This document shows positions 33,203 to 43,640 of a stretch of DNA of 64,000 bases, piece after piece; position 1 is the stretch's first letter, and each line of letters opens with the position of its first letter. Both the position numbers and the translations under genes were made by a program. The notes under the pieces are model-generated. The model was not told the origin of the DNA and did no database searches. It was given only the letters and a program-made list of their open reading frames with translations. Source of the DNA: Phytobacter palmae (lineage in GTDB: Bacteria; Pseudomonadota; Gammaproteobacteria; Enterobacterales; Enterobacteriaceae); contig FONB01000007.1 of the NCBI GenBank assembly GCA_900112785.1, positions 62,001 through 126,000 of the forward strand. Reading direction: 5' to 3'.

Positions 33203-34120
33203 TCATAGCGCAATGGTATAAAAATCTTTTGCGAGGGTGGTTTGCGCAAAGAATGTACGGCATTCACTAAGTAAATGCTGACTTCCTTCGGCATCATAGC
33301 GGGAACTGACGTGGGTTATAATGAGCCTGCCCACTCCTGCATCCCGCGCCAGTTGTGCCGCCTGATGCGTTGAACTGTGCCCGCGACTGTTTGCTTTTTC
33401 CTCCATGGCATATTCCAGCGTGGCCTCATGTACCATCATGTCGACATCCTGGGCCAATTGCAGCGCGGCAGGGCAGGGGGCGGTATCGCCAAAAATGGCC
33501 AGTTTTTTTCCGGGTGTTGCCGGGGCGAGGAAATCCTCACCGTGAATAATGCGGCCATCTGCGAGGGTCACCGTTTCACCGTTTTTGAGACGCTGGAAAA
33601 GTGGCCCGGGCGGTATGCCCAGGGCAGTTAATGCCCGCGCATCCAGGGCGCCCGGTTTATCATGCTCCTCAATACGATAGCCATAACACTCTACCGGATG
33701 GTTCAGGGCGAAAGCGGTTACGCGGCGTAAACCATCATCCACTACCTGTCCCTCGCTGACTTCTTCAATCGTGAGTGGATAGTCGGTCCACGACCCGCTC
33801 AGGCGCAGGCTGGTCTCCACGAATTCGCGAATCCCTTTCGGCCCATAAATCGTCAGCGGTTGTGCATTACCTGCCATGGAACGGCTACAGAGCAGTCCTG
33901 GCAGGCCAAAAAGGTGATCACCATGCAGGTGGGTAATAAAAATACGATCCAGTTTGCCGGGATTAAAAGACGTTCGCAGCAACTGATGCTGTGTCCCTTC
34001 ACCACAGTCAAATAACCACAGGCCAGCCTGTGTCGGATGCTGCAAATTGAGCAATATCGCAGTCACATTACGCGTGCGCGTCGGCACGCCCGCCGAGGTG
34101 CCAAGAAAAATCAGTTCCAC
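33203..34120 (-). CDS. rbn: Ribonuclease BN / RNase Z (ElaC)
   Basis: A 305-residue metallo-beta-lactamase fold tRNA 3'-processing nuclease. The zinc motif is [15 protein letters not shown] (H64, H66, D68, H69). Later ligands lie in IFGDTAPC (about residue 212) and the TRQA-type THQAAQLA / IITHVSSRY region (about 270). The N-terminus [19 protein letters not shown] is the family signature. It is transcribed divergently from elaA. Confidence 0.95.
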   Translation of the reverse strand: MELIFLGTSAGVPTRTRNVTAILLNLQHPTQAGLWLFDCGEGTQHQLLRTSFNPGKLDRIFITHLHGDHLFGLPGLLCSRSMAGNAQPLTIYGPKGIREFVETSLRLSGSWTDYPLTIEEVSEGQVVDDGLRRVTAFALNHPVECYGYRIEEHDKPGALDARALTALGIPPGPLFQRLKNGETVTLADGRIIHGEDFLAPATPGKKLAIFGDTAPCPAALQLAQDVDMMVHEATLEYAMEEKANSRGHSSTHQAAQLARDAGVGRLIITHVSSRYDAEGSQHLLSECRTFFAQTTLAKDFYTIAL

Positions 34121-34192
34121 AATGCATTACGCCCTTTGCGTTAATGGCAAAGCATTTAGTATAACGAGGTCACACCAAATAAGGAGCACATC

Positions 34193-34654
34193 ATGATTCG
34201 CTGGCAGGACCTGCATCATTCTGAATTAACCGTCGCTGATCTTTACGCCCTGCTTAAGCTGCGCTGTGAAGTCTTTATTGTTGAACAAACTTGCCCGTAC
34301 CTTGATGTTGATGGCGATGACCTGGTCGGTCAAAACCGCCATCTGCTCGGCTGGAAAGAAAATCAGCTGGTGGCTTATGCGAGGATTCTGAAAAGTGAAG
34401 ACGATCTGGAGCCGGTTGTGATAGGGCGGGTGATTGTCAGTGAGCAGGTTCGCGGTGAAAAACTGGGGTACCAATTGATGGAACGTGCGGTGGCTTCTTG
34501 CCAGCAACACTGGCCGCAGCACGCGCTGTATCTGGGGGCGCAGGCTCATTTGCAACATTTTTATGCCCGCTTTGGTTTTGTTCCGGTGACTGATGTTTAT
34601 GACGAGGATGGCATTTTGCACATCGGAATGGCGCGGGAAGTGGGCCAGGCGTAA
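34193..34654 (+). CDS. elaA: GNAT-family acetyltransferase ElaA
   Basis: A 153-residue GNAT-fold protein matching E. coli ElaA. The acetyl-CoA pyrophosphate-binding segment is visible as VSEQVRGEKLGYQLMERAV (about residues 82-100). The C-terminal AHLQHFYARFGFVPVTDVYDEDGILHIGM is the typical family strand-helix. The substrate is not established. AAGGAGCACATC is the ribosome binding site. Confidence 0.94.
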   Translation: MIRWQDLHHSELTVADLYALLKLRCEVFIVEQTCPYLDVDGDDLVGQNRHLLGWKENQLVAYARILKSEDDLEPVVIGRVIVSEQVRGEKLGYQLMERAVASCQQHWPQHALYLGAQAHLQHFYARFGFVPVTDVYDEDGILHIGMAREVGQA

Positions 34655-34707
34655 CCGGCGGTGATTGTCTATAGTTAGCGGACAGGTACATAACATGGAG
34701 AAAACCG

Positions 34708-35013
34708 ATGTCTAATCAATTTTATGATTCACGTATCGATGATGACCTGGCCCTGCTGAGCGAGACGCTGGAAGAAGTGTTACGCTCCTCAGGCGATCCC
34801 GCTGACCAGAAATATATTGAGCTTAAAGCGCGCGCAGAACAGGCTCTGCATGAAGTGAAAAACCGCGTCAGTAGCGCTTCTGATACCTATTACTATCGGG
34901 CGAAAAAAGCGGTTTACCGCGCGGATGATTATGTTCACGAAAACCCCTGGCATGGTATTGGCGTAGGTGCCTCTGTAGGCCTTGTCTTAGGGTTACTGCT
35001 GGCCCGTCGTTAA
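34708..35013 (+). CDS. elaB: Tail-anchored inner-membrane protein ElaB
   Basis: A 101-residue DUF883-family protein. The N-terminal 75 residues are charged and helical, with coiled-coil character (EEVLRSSGD, ELKARAEQALHEVKNR). The C-terminus is a single membrane anchor (GIGVGASVGLVLGLLLARR). In E. coli, ElaB and its paralogues YqjD and YgaM are RpoS-linked and bind ribosomes at the membrane in stationary phase. ATGGAGAAAACCG carries the ribosome binding site. Confidence 0.94.
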   Translation: MSNQFYDSRIDDDLALLSETLEEVLRSSGDPADQKYIELKARAEQALHEVKNRVSSASDTYYYRAKKAVYRADDYVHENPWHGIGVGASVGLVLGLLLARR

Positions 35014-35098
35014 TAAAAAATCCCCTCCCTAAACGGGGGTACTGCTAATTTTCGCAGTCACCCCGTATACTAAGCGTTTTTGAGCGGGAGGGGGTTGC

Positions 35099-36397
35099 GT
35101 GCATTCCATTTCAGCTGCGCTGGAGCAGTTACGCGAGAAATTATCCGGCATTGATGCTAACTCACCTGGATTTTACGTCTTTGACGTTGCCTTTGCCCTC
35201 AATGACGCTTTCGACCCACTGACTTTTTTAGCCAGTCAGTCCTGCTTTCCACAATTCTACTGGCAGCAACGTAGCGGTGAAGATGAAGCTGCTGCATTGG
35301 GTCAGGTGTTGCGTTTTACCTCGCTGACAGAAGCCCAACATTTCCTCAACGACAATGCCGAATACGATCTGCGTATCTGGGGGCTGAATGCTTTTGACCC
35401 TCAACAAGGCGAGCTATTCCTGCCGCGTCTCGAATGGCGCCGGGAAGCGGGACGGGCATCCTTACGTCTTATTGTCATGAATGACACAGCACAACGCCGC
35501 GATGTTGCGCAGGCACGTGCATTTATTGATGCCCTGGTTCGCGTGAAGTCGCTGCCAGATGTGCAGATGGACCTGGTTTCACAGCAACACTATCCGGAAC
35601 AATCGGGCTGGGAAGCACTGGTTACCCAGGCAACGCAGGCGATTGCGCGCGGTGAGATGGACAAGGTCGTACTTGCGCGTGCCACGGATTACCGTTTCTC
35701 CCAACCGGTGAATGCTGCTGCCCTGATGGCGGCGAGCCGTCGCCTTAACCATCACTGCTTTCATTTTTTTATCGCCTTTGCCCCCCACAACGCATTTCTG
35801 GGTTCGTCTCCTGAACGCCTGTGGCGCAGAAGGGGAACATCATTGCGTACCGAAGCTCTGGCAGGGACCGTCGCTAACGATACAGATGATACGCGGGCTG
35901 CTGAGCTGGGTGACTGGTTAATGAATGACGACAAAAACCAGCGCGAGAATATGCTGGTTGTCGAAGATATCTGTCAGAGATTACAGCATGCAACCTCAAC
36001 GCTGGATGTGTTGCCACCGCAAATTGTTCGACTGCGTAAAGTGCAACATCTGCGGCGCTGTATCTGGACCGAAATGCATCATAAAGATGATGCAGAGTGT
36101 TTAACGCTGCTCCAGCCAACTGCCGCGGTAGCCGGGTTGCCCCGTCTGGCGGCGCGTGCCTTTATAACGCAGCATGAACCCTTTGAGCGTGAGTGGTATG
36201 CCGGTTCGGCGGGCTATTTGTCGCTTAAACAAAGCGAGTTCTGTGTCGCATTACGCTGTGCAAAAATCAGTGATACCACTGTGCGTTTATACGCGGGGGC
36301 GGGGATCGTGGCAGGTTCCGACCCGACAATGGAATGGCAGGAAATCGAAAATAAAGCGGCGGGATTGCGTTCATTATTGATAATGAAACACGCATAA
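35099..36397 (+). CDS. menF: Menaquinone-specific isochorismate synthase
   Basis: A 432-residue chorismate-binding enzyme that converts chorismate to isochorismate, the first step of menaquinone synthesis. The catalytic region contains MDKVVLARATDYRFSQPVN, FLGSSPERLWRR, TEALAGTVAND (about residues 258-268) and RENMLVVEDICQRL, with the GAGIVAGSDPTMEWQE C-terminal signature. The N-terminal 150 residues are more divergent from E. coli than the rest. The start is GTG at 35099, directly after GGGAGGGGG. It heads the men operon; no elaD-type gene separates it from elaB. Confidence 0.95.
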   Translation: MHSISAALEQLREKLSGIDANSPGFYVFDVAFALNDAFDPLTFLASQSCFPQFYWQQRSGEDEAAALGQVLRFTSLTEAQHFLNDNAEYDLRIWGLNAFDPQQGELFLPRLEWRREAGRASLRLIVMNDTAQRRDVAQARAFIDALVRVKSLPDVQMDLVSQQHYPEQSGWEALVTQATQAIARGEMDKVVLARATDYRFSQPVNAAALMAASRRLNHHCFHFFIAFAPHNAFLGSSPERLWRRRGTSLRTEALAGTVANDTDDTRAAELGDWLMNDDKNQRENMLVVEDICQRLQHATSTLDVLPPQIVRLRKVQHLRRCIWTEMHHKDDAECLTLLQPTAAVAGLPRLAARAFITQHEPFEREWYAGSAGYLSLKQSEFCVALRCAKISDTTVRLYAGAGIVAGSDPTMEWQEIENKAAGLRSLLIMKHA

Positions 36398-36468
36398 CCG
36401 ACCCATATCAATAATCTACTCTTTTCGATTCTTTATACTAAGCCACAATATTGATACTGGACAAACTT

Positions 36469-38139
36469 ATGTCAGTGAGTGCTTTTAACCGACGCTGGGC
36501 CGCGGTGATTCTTGAAGCTTTAACGCGCCACGGCGTGCGACATGTTTGTATCGCGCCGGGGTCCCGTTCCACGCCGCTGACGCTGGCGGCGGCAGAAAAT
36601 CCGTCCTTTATCCATCATACGCATTTTGATGAACGTGGTTTGGGGCATCTTGCACTCGGTCTCGCAAAAGCGAGCGGCACCCCGGTGGCGGTCATCGTCA
36701 CCTCTGGTACAGCCGTAGCAAATCTCTACCCGGCGTTGATTGAAGCCAGCCTCACCGGGGAAAAATTGATTTTTCTCACCGCCGACAGACCTCCCGAACT
36801 CATTGATTGTGGTGCCAACCAGGCAATACGCCAGCCGGGGATCTTTGCGTCGCACCCGACGCAATCGCTGGCGCTACCGCGTCCGTCGCTGGACATTCCC
36901 GCCCGTTGGCTGCTTTCAGCTGTCGATCATCTTATGGCGTCCGCTCAGACTGGCGCGGTACACATTAACTGCCCGTTTGCTGAACCGCTGTACGGTGAAA
37001 TGGATGATACGGGACTTGCCTGGCAGCAAGCGCCCGGCGACTGGTGGCAGGGTGACAAACCCTGGCTGCGTGAAGATTTACATATCGGCAGCGCGAAACA
37101 ACGCGACTGGTTTTTCTGGCGGCAGAAACGCGGCGTGGTCGTGGCTGGTCGAATGAGTGCGTCCGAAGGCAAGCTGGTTGCCGCATGGGCTAAAATGCTC
37201 GGTTGGCCACTTATTGGCGATGTCCTTTCACAAACCGGGCAACCGCTGCCGTGCGCCGACCTGTGGCTGGGCAACGCTCGTGCGGTAAGTGAGCTACAAG
37301 CCGCACATATTGTTGTTCAACTTGGTAGCAGCCTGACCGGTAAGCGATTGCTCCAGTGGCAGGCGACCTGCGAGCCGCAGGAGTACTGGCTAATAGATTC
37401 TGTTGCCGGGCGGCTTGATCCAGCGCACCACCGTGGTCGCCGTCTGGTTTCCGGCATTGCCGAGTGGCTGGAGCTGCATCCGGCAGAAGCACGCGCACCC
37501 TGGTGTACTGAAATCCCACAATTATCCGCTCAGGCGTGGCAGACGGTTGACCGTCAGTGTGAAACCTTTGGCGAAGCGCAACTGGCGCATCGGCTGGCAA
37601 ATTATCTGCCGGATCAGGGGCAGTTATTCCTCGGCAATAGCCTGGTGGTCCGTCTGGTGGATGCGCTGGGACAGCTACCGGCCGGTTATCCGGTCTATAG
37701 CAACCGTGGCGCGAGCGGTATCGATGGTCTGGTTTCTACTGCCGCAGGGGTACAGCGCGGCGCGGCGCGGCCTACGCTTGCAATCGTCGGCGACTTGTCT
37801 GCCTTGTACGACTTGAATGCGCTGGCATTACTGCGCCACGCTTCTGCGCCGATGGTGTTGATTGTGGTCAATAACAACGGCGGGCAGATCTTCTCACTAT
37901 TGCCGACCCCGCAAAGCGAGCGTGAACAATTTTATCTAATGCCACAGCATGTGCGTTTTGAGCATGCGGCGGCGATGTTTGGCCTGAAATACCATAATCC
38001 CCAAACCTGGGATGAGCTTGAACAAGCTCTGGTGGGGGCATGGAGTAAAGCGGGGGCAACGCTGATCGAGCTGGTGGTGAAAGACACTGACGGCGCGCAT
38101 ACGCTGCAACAGTTGCTCGCGCAGGTAAGTCAGCTGTGA
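36469..38139 (+). CDS. menD: SEPHCHC synthase MenD
   Basis: A 556-residue thiamine diphosphate enzyme that adds 2-oxoglutarate to isochorismate. The catalytic glutamate E55 is in [11 protein letters not shown]. The cofactor-binding motif [15 protein letters not shown] followed by NNNGGQIFS is in the C-terminal domain (about residues 440-475). The ATG at 36469 ([10 protein letters not shown]) gives the E. coli length. The stop overlaps the menH GTG by 4 bp. Confidence 0.96.
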   Translation: MSVSAFNRRWAAVILEALTRHGVRHVCIAPGSRSTPLTLAAAENPSFIHHTHFDERGLGHLALGLAKASGTPVAVIVTSGTAVANLYPALIEASLTGEKLIFLTADRPPELIDCGANQAIRQPGIFASHPTQSLALPRPSLDIPARWLLSAVDHLMASAQTGAVHINCPFAEPLYGEMDDTGLAWQQAPGDWWQGDKPWLREDLHIGSAKQRDWFFWRQKRGVVVAGRMSASEGKLVAAWAKMLGWPLIGDVLSQTGQPLPCADLWLGNARAVSELQAAHIVVQLGSSLTGKRLLQWQATCEPQEYWLIDSVAGRLDPAHHRGRRLVSGIAEWLELHPAEARAPWCTEIPQLSAQAWQTVDRQCETFGEAQLAHRLANYLPDQGQLFLGNSLVVRLVDALGQLPAGYPVYSNRGASGIDGLVSTAAGVQRGAARPTLAIVGDLSALYDLNALALLRHASAPMVLIVVNNNGGQIFSLLPTPQSEREQFYLMPQHVRFEHAAAMFGLKYHNPQTWDELEQALVGAWSKAGATLIELVVKDTDGAHTLQQLLAQVSQL

Positions 38140-38912
38140 TCCTTAATGCGCGAGCCATGCCAGGAGAGCCGCAAAAGCCGTGGCTGATTTTTCTGCACGG
38201 TTTTTCGGGTGACAGCCGTGAATGGCAACCCATCGGTGAGCGCTTCACAGCATGTCCACGCTTGTATATTGACCTGCCGGGCCACGGTGATTCGGCGAAG
38301 ATCAGCGTGGCATCCTTCAGACAGCTAAACGAAGCGCTGTGTGACACTCTTAATAGTTACAACATACTAAGATACTGGCTGATAGGATATTCGCTGGGCG
38401 GACGGGTGGCGATGCACTTTGCCTGTTCGCAGCCAGCGGGGCTATTAGGGTTGATCGTTGAAGGGGGACATCCGGGGCTGACGGATGCGACTGCTCGACA
38501 GGCACGCCTGCTCTCCGATGGACAATGGGCGCAGCGATTTCGCGTGGAACCGCTTGTTGACGTTTTTAACGACTGGTATCAACAACAGGTTTTTGCGTCT
38601 TTGAGTGGGGAACAACGGCAAAATCTGGTGGCGTTACGTAGCCAGAATAATGGCCCGGCGTTGGCTACTATGCTGGAAGCGACCTCGCTTGCCGTACAAC
38701 CGGACTTACGCTCTGCGCTGCAAAAGGCGCCTTTTCCATTTCATTATTTATGTGGTGAGTTTGACAGTAAATTTCGCGCGCTGGCAGCTGAGGTTAGCGC
38801 GGACTGTCATGTAATTGTTGACGCCGGGCATAACGCGCATCGGGAAAGCCCCGATGGCGTGGCGAACTGCCTGGCGCGAATTCTGCGTCTCGATATAAAG
38901 GGCACACTATGA
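38136..38912 (+). CDS. menH: SHCHC synthase MenH
   Basis: A 258-residue alpha/beta-hydrolase that eliminates pyruvate from SEPHCHC. The nucleophile is S86 in GYSLGGR. The oxyanion loop is FLHGFSGDS near residue 19. The catalytic histidine is in DAGHNAH near the C-terminus, with the acid in the preceding CGEFDSKF segment. The start is GTG at 38136, overlapping menD by 4 bp, and the end overlaps menB by 4 bp. It is about six residues longer at the C-terminus than E. coli MenH, and overall similarity is lower than for the neighbouring men genes. Confidence 0.94.
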   Translation: MILNARAMPGEPQKPWLIFLHGFSGDSREWQPIGERFTACPRLYIDLPGHGDSAKISVASFRQLNEALCDTLNSYNILRYWLIGYSLGGRVAMHFACSQPAGLLGLIVEGGHPGLTDATARQARLLSDGQWAQRFRVEPLVDVFNDWYQQQVFASLSGEQRQNLVALRSQNNGPALATMLEATSLAVQPDLRSALQKAPFPFHYLCGEFDSKFRALAAEVSADCHVIVDAGHNAHRESPDGVANCLARILRLDIKGTL

Positions 38913-39766
38913 TCTATCCCGATGAAACCATGCTGTACGCACCGATTGAATGGCAAGACTGCTCTGAAGGTTATACCGATATTCGTTATCACAAATCGAT
39001 AGATGGTATTGCCAAAATCACCATTAATCGTCCCCAGGTGCGCAACGCATTTCGTCCATTGACCGTTAAAGAGATGATTCAGGCGCTGGCTGATGCGCGC
39101 TATGACGACAACATCGGTGTGATCATTCTGACCGGTGAAGGCGAAAAGGCATTCTGCTCGGGGGGCGATCAGAAAGTCCGTGGCGATTACGGCGGATACC
39201 AGGATGACTCCGGCGTACACCATCTGAACGTACTGGACTTCCAGCGTCAGATTCGTACCTGCCCGAAACCGGTGGTGGCGGCCGTTGCAGGCTACTCCAT
39301 TGGCGGCGGCCACGTACTGCATATGATGTGCGACCTGACGATCGCGGCGGAAAACGCTATCTTTGGCCAGACCGGTCCGAAAGTGGGCTCCTTTGACGGC
39401 GGCTGGGGCGCATCCTATATGGCGCGTATCGTCGGTCAGAAAAAGGCGCGTGAAATTTGGTTCCTGTGCCGCCAGTACAATGCCAAAGAGGCGCTGGATA
39501 TGGGGCTTGTCAATACGGTGGTGCCTGTTGCTGAGCTTGAGCGGGAGACTGTGCGCTGGTGCCGTGAAATGTTGCAGAACAGCCCGATGGCACTGCGTTG
39601 CCTGAAAGCGGCACTGAACGCCGACTGTGATGGGCAGGCAGGTCTGCAGGAACTGGCGGGTAATGCCACCATGCTGTTCTACATGACCGAAGAGGGTCAG
39701 GAAGGCCGCAATGCGTTTAACGAAAAACGTCAGCCGGACTTCAGCAAATTTAAGCGGAACCCGTAA
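38909..39766 (+). CDS. menB: 1,4-dihydroxy-2-naphthoyl-CoA synthase
   Basis: A 285-residue crotonase-fold enzyme that closes the naphthoate ring. Signatures are [14 protein letters not shown] (about residues 83-96), the oxyanion-hole region [26 protein letters not shown] and the [21 protein letters not shown] substrate loop. It is nearly identical to E. coli MenB, with a 1-bp overlap to menC. Confidence 0.97.
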   Translation: MIYPDETMLYAPIEWQDCSEGYTDIRYHKSIDGIAKITINRPQVRNAFRPLTVKEMIQALADARYDDNIGVIILTGEGEKAFCSGGDQKVRGDYGGYQDDSGVHHLNVLDFQRQIRTCPKPVVAAVAGYSIGGGHVLHMMCDLTIAAENAIFGQTGPKVGSFDGGWGASYMARIVGQKKAREIWFLCRQYNAKEALDMGLVNTVVPVAELERETVRWCREMLQNSPMALRCLKAALNADCDGQAGLQELAGNATMLFYMTEEGQEGRNAFNEKRQPDFSKFKRNP

Positions 39767-40731
39767 TGCGCAGCGCGCAAGTTTACCGCTGGCAGATACC
39801 GATGGACGCGGGCGTCGTACTGCGTGACCGGCGGCTGAAAACCCGTGACGGGCTATTTATTCATCTACGGGACGACGTGCGTGAAGGCTGGGGCGAGATT
39901 TCGCCTTTGCCGGGATTTAGCGTGGAGTCTCTTGAGGAGGCTACAGCCGCAGCCTGTGGCTGGGCCCGGGAGTGGCGAGCGGGGTATGGCGATCTGCTGC
40001 CGGGATTGCCGTCGGTTGATTTTGGTATCAGCTGTGCGCTGGCGGAACTGCGCGGCTCGTTGCCGCAGGCGGCGGACTACCGTGCCGCGATACTGTGTAC
40101 GGGCGATCCTGACGAACTTTTTGCCGCACTGGCTGCCATGCCGGGCGAAAAAGTGGCGAAAATGAAAGTCGGCCTGTATGAAGCGGTGCGCGATGGCATG
40201 GTAGCAAATTTGCTGCTGGAGGCGATGCCTGACTTGCGCCTGCGTCTGGACGCTAACCGTGCCTGGACGCCGCTCAAAGCGCAGCAATTCGCAAAGTATG
40301 TGAATCCGGATTACCGTGACCGCATTGCTTTTCTGGAAGAGCCCTGTAAAACGCGTGATGATTCTCGCGCCTTCGCCCGCGAAACGGGGATAGCCATTGC
40401 CTGGGATGAAAGTTTACGTGACGCTGACTTCACCTTTGAGCGTGAAAAAGGCGTACGTGCGGTGGTCATTAAACCCACCTTAACCGGAAGTCTTGAGAAG
40501 GTTCAGGCGCAGGTGACAGCGGCCACGCAGTTGGGTATGACGGCGGTAATCAGCTCGTCAATCGAGTCCAGCCTTGGCCTGACCCAACTGGCACGCATCG
40601 CCGCATGGCTCACCCCTGAAACCATTCCGGGTCTCGATACGTTAAGCCTGATGCAGGCTCAGCTTGTGCGTCGTTGGCCGGATAGCCCATTACCCTGCCA
40701 TAGCGTTGAGACGCTGGAACCCCTGCTATGA
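39766..40731 (+). CDS. menC: o-Succinylbenzoate synthase MenC
   Basis: A 321-residue enolase-superfamily enzyme that dehydrates SHCHC. The catalytic lysine motif is KMKVGLYE (K132/K134). Metal ligands start at D162 in RLDANRAW and continue in FLEEPC and AWDESLRD. The second lysine is in [10 protein letters not shown]. It overlaps menE by 4 bp. Confidence 0.95.
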   Translation: MRSAQVYRWQIPMDAGVVLRDRRLKTRDGLFIHLRDDVREGWGEISPLPGFSVESLEEATAAACGWAREWRAGYGDLLPGLPSVDFGISCALAELRGSLPQAADYRAAILCTGDPDELFAALAAMPGEKVAKMKVGLYEAVRDGMVANLLLEAMPDLRLRLDANRAWTPLKAQQFAKYVNPDYRDRIAFLEEPCKTRDDSRAFARETGIAIAWDESLRDADFTFEREKGVRAVVIKPTLTGSLEKVQAQVTAATQLGMTAVISSSIESSLGLTQLARIAAWLTPETIPGLDTLSLMQAQLVRRWPDSPLPCHSVETLEPLL

Positions 40732-42083
40732 GGTTCAATACCTGGCCATGGCATTACTGGTGCGAAATGCGTGGCGATGCGCCGGCTATTCGCTTGCAGG
40801 ATGAGACCTTAAGCTGGCGTGACCTGTGTGTACGTGTTGATGCGCTGGCCGCCGGTTTTGCTCTCCAGGGGGTAAGCGAGGGCGATGGCGTGATGCTCCG
40901 TGGGCGAAACCAACCCAACGTGGTGTTAGCGTGGCTGGCCTTACTGCAGTGTGGCGCACGTATACTGCCGATCAACCCTCAATTGCCCGCGCTTTTGCTG
41001 GAGACATTGCTTCCAGCCCTGACGTTGCGTTTTGACGTTAATCTGGCCGATGGCAACACCTTTGCTGGTCTGTCGCCGCTTGAACTGCGACCTGTTGCCC
41101 AACCTTATACCGTCGACTGGCAGCCACAACGTCTGGCGTCGATGACGCTCACCTCTGGTTCGACAGGTTTACCCAGGGCGGCGGTTCATACCTGCGCAGC
41201 GCACCTTGCCAGCGCAGAAGGGGTGCTGGCGATGATTCCTTTCGCGCCAGAAGATGACTGGCTGCTGTCACTACCGCTGTTCCATGTGTCCGGGCAGGGA
41301 GTTTTGTGGCGCTGGTTGCTGGCAGGCGCGCGCTTAACTGTCTCTGAGAGCACTCTGGCAGAGGCTTTGCAGGGATGTACCCATGCGTCGCTGGTGCCTA
41401 CGCAGTTGTGGCGCCTGTTGAATGAGGCAGCAGATATTTCGCTCAAAGCCGTTTTGCTGGGCGGTGCGGCGATCCCGGTCGATCTGACTGAACATGCGCG
41501 TGAGCGTGGTGTGCGTACCTGGTGTGGCTATGGCCTGACGGAGTTTGCGTCGACGGTATGCGGGAAAGAGGCAGATGGCCGGCCTGATGTCGGTTATCTG
41601 CTGCCGGGAAGAGCATTGCGTATTGTTGACGATGAGATTTGGCTGCGGGCAGACAGTATGGCCTCAGGTTACTGGCGTGACGGGGAATTACTGCCCTTGC
41701 TCAATGATGAGGGCTGGTTTGCCACCCGTGACAAAGGTGTACTGCGCGACGGTCGTCTGAGTATTCTGGGACGACTGGATAATCTGTTTTTCAGCGGCGG
41801 CGAAGGTATCCAGCCTGAGGAAGTGGAGCGTGTCATCATGGCGCACCCGCAAATCCGGCAGGTATTCATTATTCCCCGTGAGGACCGCGAATTTGGTCAT
41901 CGACCTGTGGCGGTAGTGGAGTGCGATGACGCCGTCGAACTCTCGCAGTTTAGCGCCTGGGTACAGGATAAGCTCGCGCGTTTTCAACAACCCGTTGCGT
42001 GGTTGCGCTTGCCGGAGCATCTCTCGTCCGGCGGGATTAAAATATCACGCCATGCACTACAGTTATGGGTCGCCGCACTGTAG
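40728..42083 (+). CDS. menE: o-Succinylbenzoate-CoA ligase MenE
   Basis: A 451-residue ANL-superfamily acyl-CoA ligase and last gene of the men operon. The AMP-binding P-loop is [16 protein letters not shown] (about residues 138-153). The adenine motif is [10 protein letters not shown] (about 266) and the hinge is [19 protein letters not shown] (about 347). Its GC-rich, relatively diverged sequence still matches E. coli MenE along the whole length. No clear terminator follows, and the next gene starts 98 bp downstream. Confidence 0.95.
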   Translation: MRFNTWPWHYWCEMRGDAPAIRLQDETLSWRDLCVRVDALAAGFALQGVSEGDGVMLRGRNQPNVVLAWLALLQCGARILPINPQLPALLLETLLPALTLRFDVNLADGNTFAGLSPLELRPVAQPYTVDWQPQRLASMTLTSGSTGLPRAAVHTCAAHLASAEGVLAMIPFAPEDDWLLSLPLFHVSGQGVLWRWLLAGARLTVSESTLAEALQGCTHASLVPTQLWRLLNEAADISLKAVLLGGAAIPVDLTEHARERGVRTWCGYGLTEFASTVCGKEADGRPDVGYLLPGRALRIVDDEIWLRADSMASGYWRDGELLPLLNDEGWFATRDKGVLRDGRLSILGRLDNLFFSGGEGIQPEEVERVIMAHPQIRQVFIIPREDREFGHRPVAVVECDDAVELSQFSAWVQDKLARFQQPVAWLRLPEHLSSGGIKISRHALQLWVAAL

Positions 42084-42181
42084 ATTTTTTGCGTGGCGCT
42101 TTCCAGTTTGAAGGCGGGGAATGTCCACCGGCAGCAGAAGGGTGTTAGTGTCCTGACATTTCCGCTCAGGCAAGGAATGCC

Positions 42182-43132
42182 ATGAAGAACACCGCTGCAT
42201 CCACCACGCATGATGCGCTTTTCAAGCAGTTTCTTACCCATAAAGAGACGGCGTGCGATTTTCTGACACTCCATTTACCCGCGTCGCTACGTCAACTTTG
42301 CGATCTTACTACGCTGAAACTGGAGTCCGGAAGTTTTGTTGACGAGGCACTGCGTGCAACACATTCCGATGTGCTCTACTCGGTCAAAACCCATCAGGGT
42401 GGGGGATATATTTATGTACTCATTGAGCACCAAAGTTCACCCGATAAGCTTATGGCCTTTCGCTTGATGCGTTATGCCGTCGCGGCAATGCAGCGACATC
42501 TCGATGCGGGAAACACAGTCTTGCCTCTGGTGATTCCGATGCTTTTTTATCATGGGCGCATTAGCCCGTATCCCTTTTCGTTATCCTGGCTGGATATGTT
42601 CAGCCAACCGCAACATGCCCGTGAACTGTACACAGCGTCATTTCCGTTGGTGGATATCACCATTGTGCCAGACGAGCAGATCATGACGCACCGACGTGTG
42701 GCCTTACTCGAATTATTACAAAAACACATTCGCCTGCGGGATATGACCCTCTTGCTGGACAAACTGGTCACAACCTTGTCGCTGGGATACACTACGCGGC
42801 AGCAATTGCGCGCTGCGATGCACTATTTACTGAGCAGAGGCAACACGCCAGCACCCGGAGCTTTTCTTCGTCGGCTGGCACTTCGTTCGCCACAACATAA
42901 GGAGACGTTGATGACTATTGCTGAACAACTGGAAGAACTCGGCAGGCGTAAAGGTTTTCGTCAGGGGCGCAAAGAAGGCCGTCATGAAGGCCGGAATGAA
43001 GGACGTGAGGAAGGTCAAAAGTCAGAGGCGCTTCGCATCGCCTGTGAAATGTTACGCAGTGGGATGGACAAAGCCATCGTGCAGCGTCTCACTGGTCTGA
43101 GTGAAGCGGAACTGGCGCAGTTCAAACATTAA
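42182..43132 (+). CDS. Rpn-family recombination-promoting nuclease
   Basis: A 316-residue protein of the Rpn/YhgA family (formerly annotated as PF04754 transposase), a PD-(D/E)XK nuclease group in E. coli that promotes RecA-independent recombination and has been linked to phage defence. The N-terminal DALFKQFLT motif is at residues 11-19. The likely active site is D63 (HSDVLYSV) with E82-x-Q84 (LIEHQSS). After a helical region, residues 262-278 repeat GRxE four times (GRKE, GRHE, GRNE, GREE), then a conserved tail follows. E. coli has paralogues RpnA-E; I cannot say which this matches. It sits where pmrD and arn lie in relatives. Confidence 0.85.
   Translation: MKNTAASTTHDALFKQFLTHKETACDFLTLHLPASLRQLCDLTTLKLESGSFVDEALRATHSDVLYSVKTHQGGGYIYVLIEHQSSPDKLMAFRLMRYAVAAMQRHLDAGNTVLPLVIPMLFYHGRISPYPFSLSWLDMFSQPQHARELYTASFPLVDITIVPDEQIMTHRRVALLELLQKHIRLRDMTLLLDKLVTTLSLGYTTRQQLRAAMHYLLSRGNTPAPGAFLRRLALRSPQHKETLMTIAEQLEELGRRKGFRQGRKEGRHEGRNEGREEGQKSEALRIACEMLRSGMDKAIVQRLTGLSEAELAQFKH
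42965..43012 (+). repeat. Four 12-bp in-frame repeats in the rpn gene
   Basis: Four degenerate 12-bp units (GGN CGN NNN GAA/GAG) encode GRKE-GRHE-GRNE-GREE. A count change here would keep the reading frame but alter linker length. The units are not identical at DNA level, so slippage rates should be modest. Confidence 0.75.
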
Positions 43133-43640
43133 ATCTGCGCCGCTATGTTCTAAGAGTAGTCCTTTCTGGCTTAGCGTGCGACGGGGGCGACATTAAGCTC
43201 CACTTCACCGTTCTCCCTGGTGCAGTCAAAAATCAGGGAGCTCATGTAGATCTCTTCTTTGTTGTCTTTGATGTAGATTTTCATGCGCACCTCGTCGCTA
43301 AAAGTCCACGGCGTTATCTGCTGCAATACCCATTTCTCGCCTGGTTCGATGCCCCACCACACCGAGTCCACTGGCCGACTAAAACGCCATAATCACCCTT
43401 TGACGCATGATTGAGTCCTTATCCCTGGGCGGGGTTGGGCTTATACCACTAACGTTGCGCGGGGGCAGTAAGCTGTCAAAAATGTAGCAAACGGTCCTGT
43501 ACTGGCGCATTTAATGAAAACGAGCGCATAAAAATCGTGGATTGATGTAAATAATCATTTTTAGTTCAGTATTCTTAAAAAAAATGATCGTACAATCAGC
43601 CGCTTTGGAACAGTGGACTATCGTTGCGCGGATAAGAGAA
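43133..43640. other. rpn-yfaZ intergenic region
   Basis: About 500 bp. The only coding signal is the small frameshifted minus-strand frame at 43171-43408. The rest (43409-43640) is non-coding and should carry the yfaZ promoter. I find no trace of pmrD, arn, ais or nudI here by eye. Confidence 0.5.
43171..43408 (-). pseudogene. Small frameshifted reading frame, function unknown
   Basis: On the minus strand, AAGGA followed 7 bases later by ATG (43408) opens a frame that begins MRQRVIMAF and meets TAG. A run of four T (plus-strand A at 43381-43384) sits exactly there. Removing one T would join it to the open frame SRPVDSVWWGIEPGEKWVLQ and on to the stop at 43171, giving about 78 residues. The downstream part is hydrophilic and protein-like (TFSDEVRMKIYIKDNK, then SSLIFDCTREN). 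I recognise no family. It may be a decayed gene, a sequencing error in a homopolymer, a frameshifted gene, or a shorter protein starting at GTG 43371. Confidence 0.45.

Noticed and set aside
42965-43012. Short repeat array as a CRISPR or noncoding repeat
   Set aside because: Units are 12 bp, degenerate, without spacers, and stay in frame within the rpn gene.
43171-43408. Remnant of pmrD
   Set aside because: The conceptual product shares no visible segment with PmrD, which begins MEWLVKKS and has a different cysteine pattern.
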